Below are positions 1 to 6,416 of a DNA stretch of 14,490 nucleotides, piece after piece. The stretch's first letter is position 1; each line of letters begins with the position of its first letter. This stretch comes from Chloroflexota bacterium (GTDB taxonomy: Bacteria > Chloroflexota > Dehalococcoidia > UBA3495). The translations under genes and the position numbers were made by a program. The stretch is taken from assembly GCA_022563275.1 (NCBI GenBank), contig JADFNR010000024.1:1-14490 (forward strand), given 5' to 3'. The notes under the pieces were generated by a model, which saw only the letters and a program-made list of their open reading frames with translations, was not told where the DNA came from and made no database searches.

Positions 1-254
1 GGCAGGCTGGTTACGCCGGTGCCCAGCCGGATGTTGCGGGTGCGCTCGGCGGCGGTGGCGATGAATAGCTCGGGCGACGCGATGGTCTCCCATCCGGCGC
101 TGTGGTGCTCGCCGATATAGGCTTCATCGAAGCCCAGGGTATCCAACCATTGGAGAAGCTCCAGGTCCCTTTCCAGGGCCAGGGTGGGGTTCTCGCCCAC
201 CCGGTGGAAGGGAGCCATGAAGACGCCGAATTTCATGCGTTTGGAGACCGTCAT
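1..254 (-). CDS. LLM-class flavin-dependent oxidoreductase (luciferase-like), N-terminal part
   Basis: The gene runs off the left edge of the window, so only the first 84 residues are visible. They read MTVSKRMKFGVFMAPFHR, then a GENPTLALERDLELLQWLD segment, then the GFDEAYIGEHHSAGWE block and AAERTRNIRLGTGV. This is the first part of the TIM barrel of bacterial luciferase-like monooxygenases (PF00296), which use reduced flavin and oxygen to oxidise organic substrates. The EHH motif lies in the flavin/substrate pocket in this family. The substrate cannot be told from this fragment. I chose the ATG at 254 because GGAGG lies 8 bases upstream; the internal Met7 (MKFGVF) is where many relatives begin but has no such site. 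A candidate promoter lies about 115 bases upstream. Family assignment is firm, function open. Confidence 0.88.
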   Translation of the reverse strand, partial: MTVSKRMKFGVFMAPFHRVGENPTLALERDLELLQWLDTLGFDEAYIGEHHSAGWETIASPELFIATAAERTRNIRLGTGVTSL

Positions 255-368
255 TCTTACATCCTCCGTGGGTGTCCCAACACGTTTGTCGAGACATCTG
301 GAACGGTGGGTCTGCCAGGCGGCTGCGCCCACGGGTCTTCGAGGTGGGGCAGGCTGGCGGCCAAGGGT

Positions 369-396
369 ATTCTATCACGCAGCCTGATGGGCCAAT
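369..396 (-). promoter_or_regulatory. Candidate promoter of the luciferase-like oxidoreductase gene
   Basis: On the minus strand TAGAAT (369-374) is preceded by TGA, giving an extended -10 (TGnTAGAAT). TTGGCC lies 15 bases upstream, a short spacer that the extended -10 could tolerate. The predicted transcript start is near 362, leaving a leader of about 108 bases. The rest of 255-484 shows no gene. This is an inference from consensus matching only. Confidence 0.4.
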
Positions 397-484
397 GGGA
401 TAGTGAGTATCGGGCGAAGTATGGGCCAGGGGGAAGATCGGGTCCGGCAAAGACGAGACTCTTGACCCCGGCCGGAGATACGGG

Positions 485-988
485 CTAGACGCCGGTAACG
501 TTGCTGCGGCGTTCCATCAGAAGAGTGTCGCGCCAGCGGCCGTTGAGGCGGCCGATCCGCTCCCTGGTTCCCACGGAGCGGAACCCGCAGGCGGCGTGGA
601 TGGCGATGCTGGCTTCATTCTCCACCAAGATACTGGCCTGGAGGGTCCAGACGCCGGCCGATTCGGAGGCGGAGACCAAGGAATCGAGCAAGAGTTTGCC
701 CACTCCCATGCCCCGGGAGCGCTGGGCGACATAGACGCTCACCTCGGCTACCCCGGAGTAGGCCTCACGGGACGAAACGGGGCTCAAGGCGGCCCAACCG
801 ATTATGGTTTCGCCATCTCTAGCGACCAATCGGCAATCAGCGCGGTGATTGTTATTCCACTGTTCCCAAGGTGGTGCATGGGTCTCGATGGTGGCGTTTC
901 CGGTGGCGATGCCTTCTTGGTAGATCTCCCGGACCGACTCCCAGTCTCCCGGCCCCATGCTTTCAATGATGCGATTTGCGGTTTTCAC
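485..988 (-). CDS. GNAT N-acetyltransferase, phosphinothricin acetyltransferase-like
   Basis: A 167-residue GCN5-related N-acetyltransferase. The sequence follows the phosphinothricin/methionine-sulfoximine acetyltransferase pattern closely: IYQEGIATGNATIET near residues 22-36, GWAALSPVS (64-72), GVAEVSVYV (79-87), the acetyl-CoA pyrophosphate loop RSRGMG (90-95), and the C-terminal CGFRSVGTRERIGRLNG block with WRD and LMERRS. Members transfer acetyl from acetyl-CoA to small amino-acid-like amines. The real substrate is often unknown, and resistance to phosphinothricin need not be its job. The start is a GTG at 988 with only a weak ribosome site; an internal ATG (residue 11) is a fallback but would remove part of strand 1. 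A good promoter lies about 60-95 bases upstream. The gene appears monocistronic, 230 bases ahead of the oxidoreductase. Confidence 0.87.
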   Translation of the reverse strand: MKTANRIIESMGPGDWESVREIYQEGIATGNATIETHAPPWEQWNNNHRADCRLVARDGETIIGWAALSPVSSREAYSGVAEVSVYVAQRSRGMGVGKLLLDSLVSASESAGVWTLQASILVENEASIAIHAACGFRSVGTRERIGRLNGRWRDTLLMERRSNVTGV

Positions 989-1055
989 TCTCTAGTCATC
1001 CCTGGGCGGCCGGCCGGGTGTGGCCGCGGGGGCGGATGCTTACTTAAGAGGATAT

Positions 1056-1084
1056 ATTGTAGGATCAGCGGGCCGCAGTGTAAA
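1056..1084 (-). promoter_or_regulatory. Sigma-70-type promoter for the GNAT gene
   Basis: On the minus strand TTTACA (1079-1084) and TACAAT (1056-1061) are separated by exactly 17 bases, each one mismatch from consensus. The predicted start is near 1049, about 60 bases before the GTG start of the acetyltransferase. It lies in a gene-free gap between divergent genes. Confidence 0.6.
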
Positions 1085-1167
1085 CCAGATGACGGGCCAG
1101 GCTTGAAGCAGGCATAGGCCAGGCTCTAAATGGTGTGCCGGCCAAAGTGGCGCAGACCGGGCAAACG

Positions 1168-1176
1168 TGGTATCTT
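1168..1176 (+). promoter_or_regulatory. Candidate extended -10 promoter for the VOC gene
   Basis: TGG followed by TATCTT forms an extended -10 element about 57 bases before the VOC start codon. The -35 at 17-base spacing (TGGCGC) is poor, so this is a weak call. Confidence 0.3.
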
Positions 1177-1233
1177 TGGCAGAATCAAACCCAAGGTCTG
1201 GGTGAACCAAAAACGGACAGGAGAGGTTGCGAG

Positions 1234-1659
1234 ATGCCCAAGATCAAGCACATCGCCATTGCCACTCAGGACGCGGATAAGACCGCTGCATTCTACAAAG
1301 AGGTCTTCGGACTACGCGAGATCGCCAAGCTGGAGAGCGCCAACGCCAATGGCTACTTCCTCAGTGACGGCAATGTGAATATGGCCATCCTGGATTTCCA
1401 GAACGACGCGGTGGCCGGAGAGCGCGGCAAAGACTACAGCGGCATCCACCACATCGGCTTCGAGGTCGAGGACCTGGAAGATATTGAGAAGAAGCTGGCC
1501 GCCCACAACTCGGCTCCCATGGACGAAGTCAACAAGGCCCTGGGCGTGGGCATGGGCGGCCCCCGCCACGCCAACGTCGAGATCAAGTACACCGGTCCCA
1601 ACGGCGAGATGATCGACGTCTCCGCCCACGGTTGGGTCGGCACCCGCGGCTTCGACTAG
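1234..1659 (+). CDS. VOC-superfamily protein (glyoxalase/bleomycin-resistance/dioxygenase fold)
   Basis: A 141-residue single-domain protein with two beta-alpha-beta-beta-beta modules of the vicinal-oxygen-chelate fold. Module one starts IKHIAIATQDADKTAAFYKEVFG and module two starts IHHIGFEVEDLEDIEKKL. Likely metal ligands are His6, His73 and Glu125 (in GEMIDVS), the usual positions for a divalent cation in glyoxalase I-type members. Dimers build the active site. The closest well-known groups are lactoylglutathione lyase-like and methylmalonyl-CoA epimerase-like proteins, but nothing here fixes the substrate. The ATG at 1234 is chosen because AGGAGAGG (1219-1226) precedes it at good spacing and relatives begin at MxKIKHIAI; the frame stays open upstream to 1135 without a ribosome site. 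A strong terminator follows directly. Confidence 0.87.
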   Translation: MPKIKHIAIATQDADKTAAFYKEVFGLREIAKLESANANGYFLSDGNVNMAILDFQNDAVAGERGKDYSGIHHIGFEVEDLEDIEKKLAAHNSAPMDEVNKALGVGMGGPRHANVEIKYTGPNGEMIDVSAHGWVGTRGFD

Positions 1660-1679
1660 GCCAACGACTACAGGCCCCA

Positions 1680-1720
1680 AAACAGAAAACGCCCGGCTAA
1701 CTGCCGGGCGTTTTCTGTTT
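1680..1720. terminator. Bidirectional intrinsic terminator
   Basis: A perfect 18-base-pair stem (1680-1697 with 1703-1720) encloses a 5-base loop. The GC core GCCCGGC is flanked by A-rich and T-rich arms, so either strand's transcript gives a GC stem followed by a U-rich tail. It sits between the convergent VOC gene and the zinc-ribbon/OB-fold gene and can serve both. Confidence 0.9.
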
Positions 1721-1740
1721 GATTGCTTGTTTTCCGGTGA

Positions 1741-2148
1741 TCAAGCGGGTCTGAAGGCCAGGGACGGCGACTCCTCGTCGAAGTCTTCAAAGTCCAAGAC
1801 GACGTCCATGCCGGTCCTGATGCTCTGGGGATTGGCGCCGTCAACCCCGTTGATCCGGGCGCTGACGCGGGGGCCCTCTTCAAGCGTGACGATCCCGGTG
1901 CAATAAGGGTTGTCCCGTCCGTAGCCTTTGGCGGCCATGGCAACGGGGACTATCGATATACAGGTGAAGGTGCTGAGTTTGGCTTTGCCGCTAAATTCGT
2001 GCCATTCCATGTTGGACCCATGGCATTCCGGACACATGGGCCGGGGTTCCGGGGACAGATGGCCACAGTCCTGGCATCTCACTCCAGCTAGCTTCCTTTC
2101 CGTTTTCAGCTTGTTGTAGAAAGCGCTGGAGGTAAATTCGCTGGCCAT
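1741..2148 (-). CDS. Zinc-ribbon/OB-fold protein (DUF35 family), thiolase partner
   Basis: A 135-residue protein with the two-part DUF35 layout. A rubredoxin-like zinc ribbon has ligands Cys25, Cys28, Cys39 and Cys42 (CQDC and CPEC) and is preceded by an N-terminal helix. An OB fold follows (about residues 50-130) with GKAKLSTFTCISIVP and GIVTLEEGPRVSARI. In archaea and bacteria such proteins bind a neighbouring thiolase or HMG-CoA synthase-like enzyme and are thought to channel acyl-CoA intermediates. Here the gene begins 2 bases after the thiolase stop codon, so translation is probably coupled and the products likely form a complex. The start ATG at 2148 follows GGGAG at the end of the thiolase gene. 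Family assignment is firm; the acyl substrate is unknown. Confidence 0.9.
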   Translation of the reverse strand: MASEFTSSAFYNKLKTERKLAGVRCQDCGHLSPEPRPMCPECHGSNMEWHEFSGKAKLSTFTCISIVPVAMAAKGYGRDNPYCTGIVTLEEGPRVSARINGVDGANPQSIRTGMDVVLDFEDFDEESPSLAFRPA

Positions 2149-2150
2149 CG

Positions 2151-3431
2151 TTAGGACTCCCGCCGCAGCACGTTGACCACGCAGGTCCCACCGGTGCCGC
2201 CTACGTTGTGGGTTAGACCCACGGTGGGGTTGGCCTTCTTCACCTGGCGTTCCCCGGCCTCTCCCCGCAGTTGGTGGTAGATCTCGATGACCTGACCGAC
2301 GCCGGAGGCGCCCACCGGGTGGCCCTTGGCCTTAAGTCCACCCGAGGTGTTGATGGGGTGGTCGCCGCCCAGGGCGGTGCGGCCCTCGTCCACCGCCCGA
2401 GGTCCCTCGCCCGGAGCGAAGAAGCCCAGGTCCTCGGTGGCCACGATCTCGGCGATGGTGAAGCAGTCGTGGACCTCCGCCAGGTCTACGTCCGCGACGG
2501 TGATGCCGGCCATGTCGTAGGCCTGCTGGGATGCGGCCTTGGCGGCGGACAGCGACGTAAGTTCATCCGAGTCGTGGAGCGGTTTGCCGGTGGCCTGTCC
2601 GATGCCCGCGATCTTGATGGGCGTATCGGTGAAATTATGGGCGATCTCCTCCGACACCAGCAGCACGCAGGCCGCACCGTCGGTGATGGGTGCGCAGTCG
2701 TATAGGCGCAGGGGCCAGGCGATCCAGGGATTGGCCTGGGCGTCGTTCAGGAAATCCATGTCGGTCTGCCAATCGGGCACCGCCTGTCCTCGCTCTTGGG
2801 CCCGCGCCTTGCGGCGTTCCATCATCTCCGTGACCGTCTGTTGGAACTGGGCCTTGGGATTGAGAGCGCCGTTGCTGTGGTTCTTGATGGCGACCTTCAG
2901 CAGGTGGTCCAGGTTGGTCTCGTAGCGGTCCATGTGAGCCTTGGCGATGGCGCCGAAGATGCCAGGGAAGGTCATTCCGGCCGGCACCTCGTAAAGGCCG
3001 TCGGCCGCTGACGCTAGAACGTCAGTGACATCGTTTGTGGGCAGGTTCGTCATCTTCTCCATGCCGCCCACCAGCACAACGTCGTACATGCCGCTGGCGA
3101 TGGCCATCACGCCTTCCCTGAGGGCGCTGCCGCTGCTGGCGCAAGCGTTCTCGATGCGGGTGACGGGAATCGGGGTGATGCCCAGCCAGTCGGCCACGAT
3201 GGGCGCGGTGTGGCCCTGATGCTCAAAGAGGTCGGAGGAGTAGTTGCCCACGTAGGCGCATTCGATATCTTGGATGTCAAAACCGCGGTCCATGCTCTGG
3301 ACCATGTCCTGAAACGCCTCCACGAACAGGTCCCGGCTGTCCTTGCCGGGAAACACCCCGAATTGGGTCATTCCGGCGCCTACGATGGAGATTTGGCGCC
3401 CCAACTGCCGCTTCTTGGTGATCGTGGCCAT
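2151..3431 (-). CDS. Thiolase-family acetyl-CoA acyltransferase (SCP2/SCPx-like)
   Basis: A 426-residue thiolase. Visible motifs in order: NACASSG with the nucleophilic Cys97, GGMEKMTN (122-129), HDCF (321-324), NTSGGLKAKGHPVGASG (361-377) with His371, and a C-terminal THNVGG (407-412). The HDCF motif and the replacement of the classical C-terminal CxG by HNVGG mark the SCP2-type branch, where the HDCF cysteine is thought to act as the second catalytic cysteine. These enzymes cleave or form 3-ketoacyl-CoA, often in degradation of branched or sterol-like acids. The start ATG at 3431 follows GGGAGGAG at good spacing. The gene lies directly before the DUF35 partner and 90 bases after hicB. The family is certain; substrate and direction of reaction are not. 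Confidence 0.93.
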   Translation of the reverse strand: MATITKKRQLGRQISIVGAGMTQFGVFPGKDSRDLFVEAFQDMVQSMDRGFDIQDIECAYVGNYSSDLFEHQGHTAPIVADWLGITPIPVTRIENACASSGSALREGVMAIASGMYDVVLVGGMEKMTNLPTNDVTDVLASAADGLYEVPAGMTFPGIFGAIAKAHMDRYETNLDHLLKVAIKNHSNGALNPKAQFQQTVTEMMERRKARAQERGQAVPDWQTDMDFLNDAQANPWIAWPLRLYDCAPITDGAACVLLVSEEIAHNFTDTPIKIAGIGQATGKPLHDSDELTSLSAAKAASQQAYDMAGITVADVDLAEVHDCFTIAEIVATEDLGFFAPGEGPRAVDEGRTALGGDHPINTSGGLKAKGHPVGASGVGQVIEIYHQLRGEAGERQVKKANPTVGLTHNVGGTGGTCVVNVLRRES

Positions 3432-3521
3432 CTAAAACGCTCCTCCCATGGATACCGGACGAATCCCAGGCCTAATGTGGCAACCGTCTTTGTTGATAAA
3501 ACGATGGTCTGGACGGAGTGG

Positions 3522-3734
3522 TTAAGCCAACATGAGACGCCGGCCTTTGGGTTCCGGAACGGGATCGCCGAACTCCACTGCTGTATCGATCCAGAGTTGC
3601 ACTGCCTCTTGCGCGTTGGCCAATGCCGCTCCTTGTGATTCACCGTGGGCCATGCATCCAGGCAGCTCCGGAACCTCCGCCACGAAGACCTGGTCTTCCT
3701 CAGACCAATAAAGGATCACCTCATATTTGTGCAT
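3522..3734 (-). CDS. hicB: HicB-family antitoxin, short form
   Basis: A 70-residue protein matching short HicB antitoxins: MHKYEVILYWSEEDQVFVAEVPELPG, then CMAHGESQGAALANAQEAVQLWID. This is the partially degraded RNase-H-like HicB fold. HicB binds and neutralises HicA, a small mRNA-cleaving toxin. No C-terminal DNA-binding domain is present, which is normal for this size class. The ATG at 3734 overlaps the TGA stop of the upstream hicA remnant by one base (TGATG), the coupled arrangement typical of hicAB operons. The antitoxin frame is intact although the toxin gene is broken. With no full-length toxin there is little obvious reason to keep it, unless it counters a related toxin elsewhere in the genome. 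Confidence 0.88.
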   Translation of the reverse strand: MHKYEVILYWSEEDQVFVAEVPELPGCMAHGESQGAALANAQEAVQLWIDTAVEFGDPVPEPKGRRLMLA

Positions 3735-3987
3735 CAGTCCTCGTTGCCGAACCCGTATTTCGAAATAATCGCTCTCACTTGGCGGACCTAATAGGTTTTT
3801 GCCTTGCTGCCGTCCCGTTGCAGATTGATCAATTCTTCCACGCCGCTTTTTCGGAAAATATGGTGACTGCCCATTACCCGCTCTTCAAACCCCAATCGCA
3901 ACAACAATTGGCGAAGGGCATTGAATCGAATGTTGGAATCTGACGTGCCACTTAATAAACGGGAGAGAAACCTGTCGTTTTCGGCAC
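3734..3987 (-). pseudogene. hicA: hicA toxin pseudogene (frameshift plus amber stop)
   Basis: The region encodes a HicA mRNA interferase (double-stranded-RNA-binding-like fold) once two lesions are bridged. After a GTG start at 3987 with an AGAGG ribosome site, the frame reads MPK. It must then shift by one base (AAAA where AAAAA would keep frame) to continue as NDRFLSRLLSGTSDSNIRF, RQLLLRLGFEER, GSHHIFRKSG and INLQRDGSKAKTY. There an amber TAG (3788-3790) replaces what is normally Gln in the family's YQVRQVR motif. The frame then continues VRQVRAIISKYGFGNED to TGA at 3734-3736. The catalytic-type His in GSHHIF is still present. Repaired length would be 84 residues, typical for this HicA group. 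A homopolymer assembly error could explain the first lesion but not the second. Confidence 0.85.
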
Positions 3988-4044
3988 GTCACCGCCTCTG
4001 ATCATACCAAACGAGAAGGCGCATCACGGACAAGGAGCCTTCAA

Positions 4045-4470
4045 CTAGGAGGGCCGGTTGATGCGCTCCTGTTCCCTTTCCTCCGCTTTGTCCCTTAAGG
4101 GCCGGCCTTTGTCCGGTTCCGGGTCTTTTATCACCCCGTACGTTTCTAGCGCTTCGTGGCCTTCAGGGAGATACTCAGTGATGGGGGAACCGTCCTTATC
4201 GACGAACAATAGGCAATGGCAATATTTGTAGATCTGCATGTCGTCGCAGGCGCAGATCCAGGTGCGGTGGGTTATCTCTTCTTTTTTATCTGGGTAGAAA
4301 CGGCAAGGACACAGAGGCCGCCCGATCTCATCTATATTCTGCGCCAGCCCGAGGATTACTTGCTCCGTCACCCCTTCGACAGGAGAGACAAATGTCCCCG
4401 ATTTTTCAGTGTATTTTTCAACGAACACCCGCATTCTCTGGATCGCTTTCTCACTGGGCTGATTTGACAT
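4045..4470 (-). CDS. ftrB: Ferredoxin:thioredoxin reductase catalytic (beta) subunit
   Basis: A 141-residue protein with the cysteine signature of FTR catalytic subunits at canonical spacing: CPC (54-56), 16 residues, CAC (73-75), 8 residues, CHC (84-86). In the characterised enzyme four of these cysteines bind a [4Fe-4S] cluster and two form the redox-active disulfide that reduces thioredoxin with electrons from ferredoxin. The N-terminal helix (MRVFVEKYTEKSGTFVSP) and the EYLPEGHEALETYG region after the motif also fit. The usual first residue pair CP in the middle motif is CA here. The start ATG at 4470 follows GGAAGGA. No variable subunit or thioredoxin gene is adjacent, so partners must be encoded elsewhere, as in many non-photosynthetic bacteria. 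The highly charged tail (residues 115-141) is probably disordered. Confidence 0.92.
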   Translation of the reverse strand: MSNQPSEKAIQRMRVFVEKYTEKSGTFVSPVEGVTEQVILGLAQNIDEIGRPLCPCRFYPDKKEEITHRTWICACDDMQIYKYCHCLLFVDKDGSPITEYLPEGHEALETYGVIKDPEPDKGRPLRDKAEEREQERINRPS

Positions 4471-4573
4471 TTGTTATTCCTTCCGGCGTAGATGCCGTTT
4501 GTGTTTATAGACACTGGTCAGAGGCCTGGGCAGACCAGCGTTTTTGGGGGACCGGTCAATTTATATTTGATGT

Positions 4574-4595
4574 TGGCGGAGCGAATGGGGTTCGA
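4574..4595 (-). other. tRNA-3'-end-like sequence, possible att remnant
   Basis: Read on the minus strand, these 22 bases run from a T-loop-like TCGAAC through CCCAT and TCGCTCC to a discriminator G and an encoded CCA, like the last third of a tRNA. The T-stem 5' strand upstream does not pair (CCAAG against CCCAT), and no anticodon or D arm is present, so it is not a working tRNA. Integrase attachment cores often run from the T-loop to the tRNA end, so an old att site is one explanation. Chance similarity is the other. It lies in the gene-free 4471-4709 stretch. Confidence 0.25.
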
Positions 4596-4709
4596 CCTTG
4601 GTCTCCTCCCGATTCTTGCGAAGGCGCCCTGCGGTTAATCGACAGGTTAATGCCAATAGCTATTATCCCGGCTGCCCGGTTTGTCAGTCAACCAGATGGC
4701 CCTAGCGCG

Positions 4710-5804
4710 CTAAGCTCCGCGGATGATCTCTTCGCACATCCGCGCCCCCTGAAGTACCTCGGCGATAACCGCTGTCTCCCAGGTGGTGTGGAAATCCCGG
4801 ACACCGATGCCCACCGGAATGGCCGTGATTCCCTTCTCAATGAATACGTTGGCGTCCGAACCGCCGCCGGTTGATTCCAAGACCGGTTCCAGCCCAATTG
4901 CCGCCAACGCCCTCCTTATGACTGTGACCGCCTGATTGTTGGCGTCAATATTGTACGCCTGGTAGGTGTTCACGATGTCCAGGTCGATCTTAGCCTCGGG
5001 ATATCTGGAGGCGGCCTCGTCGAACACTCCCCGGAACTTGCGTTCCACGTCGGCCAGTTTCTCGTTGTTCCGGCTCCGGAACTCGCCGTCAAGAAAGGCC
5101 CGTTCGGGGACGATGTTGCGTTTCAGGCCCCCTTCCAGCCGGCCTATGTTGGCCGTGGTTTCTTCGTCGATGCGGCCCAGGGGCAGCTTTACCAGGATCT
5201 CGGCGGCGATGAGCAGGGCGGAGATGCCTTTTTCCGGCTCGAGCCCGGCGTGGGCGGCGCGGCCGGTGATCTCGGCGGTGACGACGTTCTGGGACGGGGC
5301 CGAGAGGATGATCCGGTTGGGAGGCCCCTCGCCGTCGAAGACGATTCCCTCTTTGGCTGAGACCATGCTGAAGTCCAGGTGATGGGCGCCGACTAAGCCG
5401 CCTTCTTCATGGCGCGTGAACACCACCTCGATCGCCCGGTTACGCGCCCCGTTGCCGCCGCCGGATTCCACAACTGCCGTCAGGGCCTCCAGAACGATGG
5501 CGATTCCGGCTTTGCAGTCTCCGCCCAGGATGGTGCTGCCGTCGGACCGCAACACTCCGCCGTCAACGACCGGCTTGATGCCCCGGCCCGGCTCCACGGT
5601 GTCCAGATGGGCGGAGAGCATGAAGGGCCGGCCCTCTCCCTCCAATCGGGCGATCACGTTGTTGTAGGAGTCGTGTGACACCTTCAGACCCAGGGATTCC
5701 AACCGGGAGCTGACTGCTTCGTCCATGGCGTCTTCCTCGCCGCTTGGACTGTCGGTCTTGATCAGGTCGATCAGGGTTTTTACCAGCCGTTCTTGGTCGG
5801 CCAA
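4710..5804 (-). CDS. M20-family metallopeptidase/amidohydrolase (PepT-like)
   Basis: A 364-residue M20 peptidase (PF01546 with the dimerisation domain PF07687). Metal-site motifs are SAHLDTV (His66, Asp68), LGGDCKAG (bridging Asp96), TRHEEGG (catalytic Glu133, ligand Glu134), FDGEG (Asp157) and a C-terminal FHTTWE (His339). The set fits a two-zinc exopeptidase. The lid/dimer domain is the SAPSQNVVTAEITGRAAHAG region onward. Closest well-known groups are peptidase T and YqjE-like proteins; the substrate is likely a short peptide or N-acyl amino acid. I chose the TTG at 5804 because GGAGG (5811-5815) precedes it by 6 bases. An earlier in-frame TTG at 5849 lies inside a good -10 hexamer (TATACT) and has no ribosome site. 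The gene is divergent from the Nudix gene. Confidence 0.88.
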   Translation of the reverse strand: MADQERLVKTLIDLIKTDSPSGEEDAMDEAVSSRLESLGLKVSHDSYNNVIARLEGEGRPFMLSAHLDTVEPGRGIKPVVDGGVLRSDGSTILGGDCKAGIAIVLEALTAVVESGGGNGARNRAIEVVFTRHEEGGLVGAHHLDFSMVSAKEGIVFDGEGPPNRIILSAPSQNVVTAEITGRAAHAGLEPEKGISALLIAAEILVKLPLGRIDEETTANIGRLEGGLKRNIVPERAFLDGEFRSRNNEKLADVERKFRGVFDEAASRYPEAKIDLDIVNTYQAYNIDANNQAVTVIRRALAAIGLEPVLESTGGGSDANVFIEKGITAIPVGIGVRDFHTTWETAVIAEVLQGARMCEEIIRGA

Positions 5805-5848
5805 TCCATGCCTCCGGGTCCTACCATGAATATGGGAAATACCGGCCA

Positions 5849-5854
5849 AGTATA
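5849..5854 (-). promoter_or_regulatory. -10 element of the M20 peptidase promoter
   Basis: TATACT on the minus strand, with predicted transcription start near 5842. This gives a leader of about 38 bases that contains the GGAGG before the TTG at 5804. The -35 region (TCGCCC at 17 bases) is weak, so some activator or an unusual sigma preference may be involved. It lies about 60 bases from the divergent Nudix -10. Confidence 0.45.
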
Positions 5855-5907
5855 AGGCAACCAGCCACGCCGGGCGAGAGCCGGCACACGGCCTCGAAAA
5901 CGCCTCG

Positions 5908-5916
5908 TGCTATACT
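5908..5916 (+). promoter_or_regulatory. Extended -10 promoter of the Nudix gene, predicted leaderless
   Basis: TGC plus TATACT is a consensus extended -10. The Nudix ATG (5924) begins 7 bases after the hexamer ends, exactly where transcription should start, and no ribosome-binding sequence lies before the ATG. The mRNA is therefore predicted to be leaderless. Confidence 0.55.
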
Positions 5917-5923
5917 CGGCGCC

Positions 5924-6349
5924 ATGGCCGCAGACTCATCGAGACCCCAGATCGGCGTAGGCGTGGTCTTCGTGCGTGACGGCAAAGTGTTTTTGGCCAA
6001 ACGGCACGGCGCCCACGGCGAAGAGACCTGGGCTTCCGCCGGCGGTCACCTGGAGAACGGCGAGACCCTGGAGGAGTGCGCACGGCGGGAAGCCAGGGAG
6101 GAACTGGGCGTGACCGTGGGTGAATTACGGTTCCTCTGCGTGAGCAACATCATCGCCTACGGCAAGCATTACGTGGACATCGAATTTCTGGGCGACATCG
6201 GAGGTCAAGAGCCAAGTCTGATGGAGCCGGAGGCATTCATCGACAGCGCCTGGTTCCCCCTGGATGACCTCCCCGAGCCTCTGTTCCGCGCCATGGGCTA
6301 TGCGCTGGAAAGCTGCCGTACGGGGCAACATTATTTTCCGGGGGATTAA
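5924..6349 (+). CDS. Nudix hydrolase (NUDT15/MTH2-like)
   Basis: A 141-residue protein with a complete Nudix box at residues 41-63: Gly41, five residues, Glu47, seven residues, then REAREELGV. The glutamates of REAREE bind the magnesium needed to split nucleoside-diphosphate-X bonds. The GVGVVFVRDGKVFLAKRHGAHG opening, the AGGHLENGETLEECARRE box and the later SAWFPLDDLPEPLF segment resemble NUDT15/MTH2-type nucleotide pyrophosphatases that hydrolyse (oxidised) dNTPs. This suggests pool sanitation, but the substrate is not proven by sequence. The ATG at 5924 is the only sensible start; the promoter position implies a leaderless message. The gene ends 67 bases before the next plus-strand gene, which has its own ribosome site and may be co-transcribed. 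Confidence 0.88.
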   Translation: MAADSSRPQIGVGVVFVRDGKVFLAKRHGAHGEETWASAGGHLENGETLEECARREAREELGVTVGELRFLCVSNIIAYGKHYVDIEFLGDIGGQEPSLMEPEAFIDSAWFPLDDLPEPLFRAMGYALESCRTGQHYFPGD

Positions 6350-6416
6350 ACGCGGAACTGGTTCGAATTAGCAAAAAAGGGCTGGAACGCAGAAGCACTT
6401 AGACATGGAGGTTGGG

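Noticed and set aside
596..1117. 173-codon plus-strand frame opposite the GNAT gene
   Set aside because: It is antisense to a clear GNAT family member, has low-complexity composition and no ribosome site.
2271..2705. Plus-strand frames opposite the thiolase
   Set aside because: Antisense shadows rich in Gly, Val, Asp and Arg, and no start signals.
4574..4645. Complete tRNA gene around the GTTCGA motif
   Set aside because: Only the T-loop/acceptor end resembles a tRNA. Stems do not pair, and there is no D or anticodon arm on either strand.
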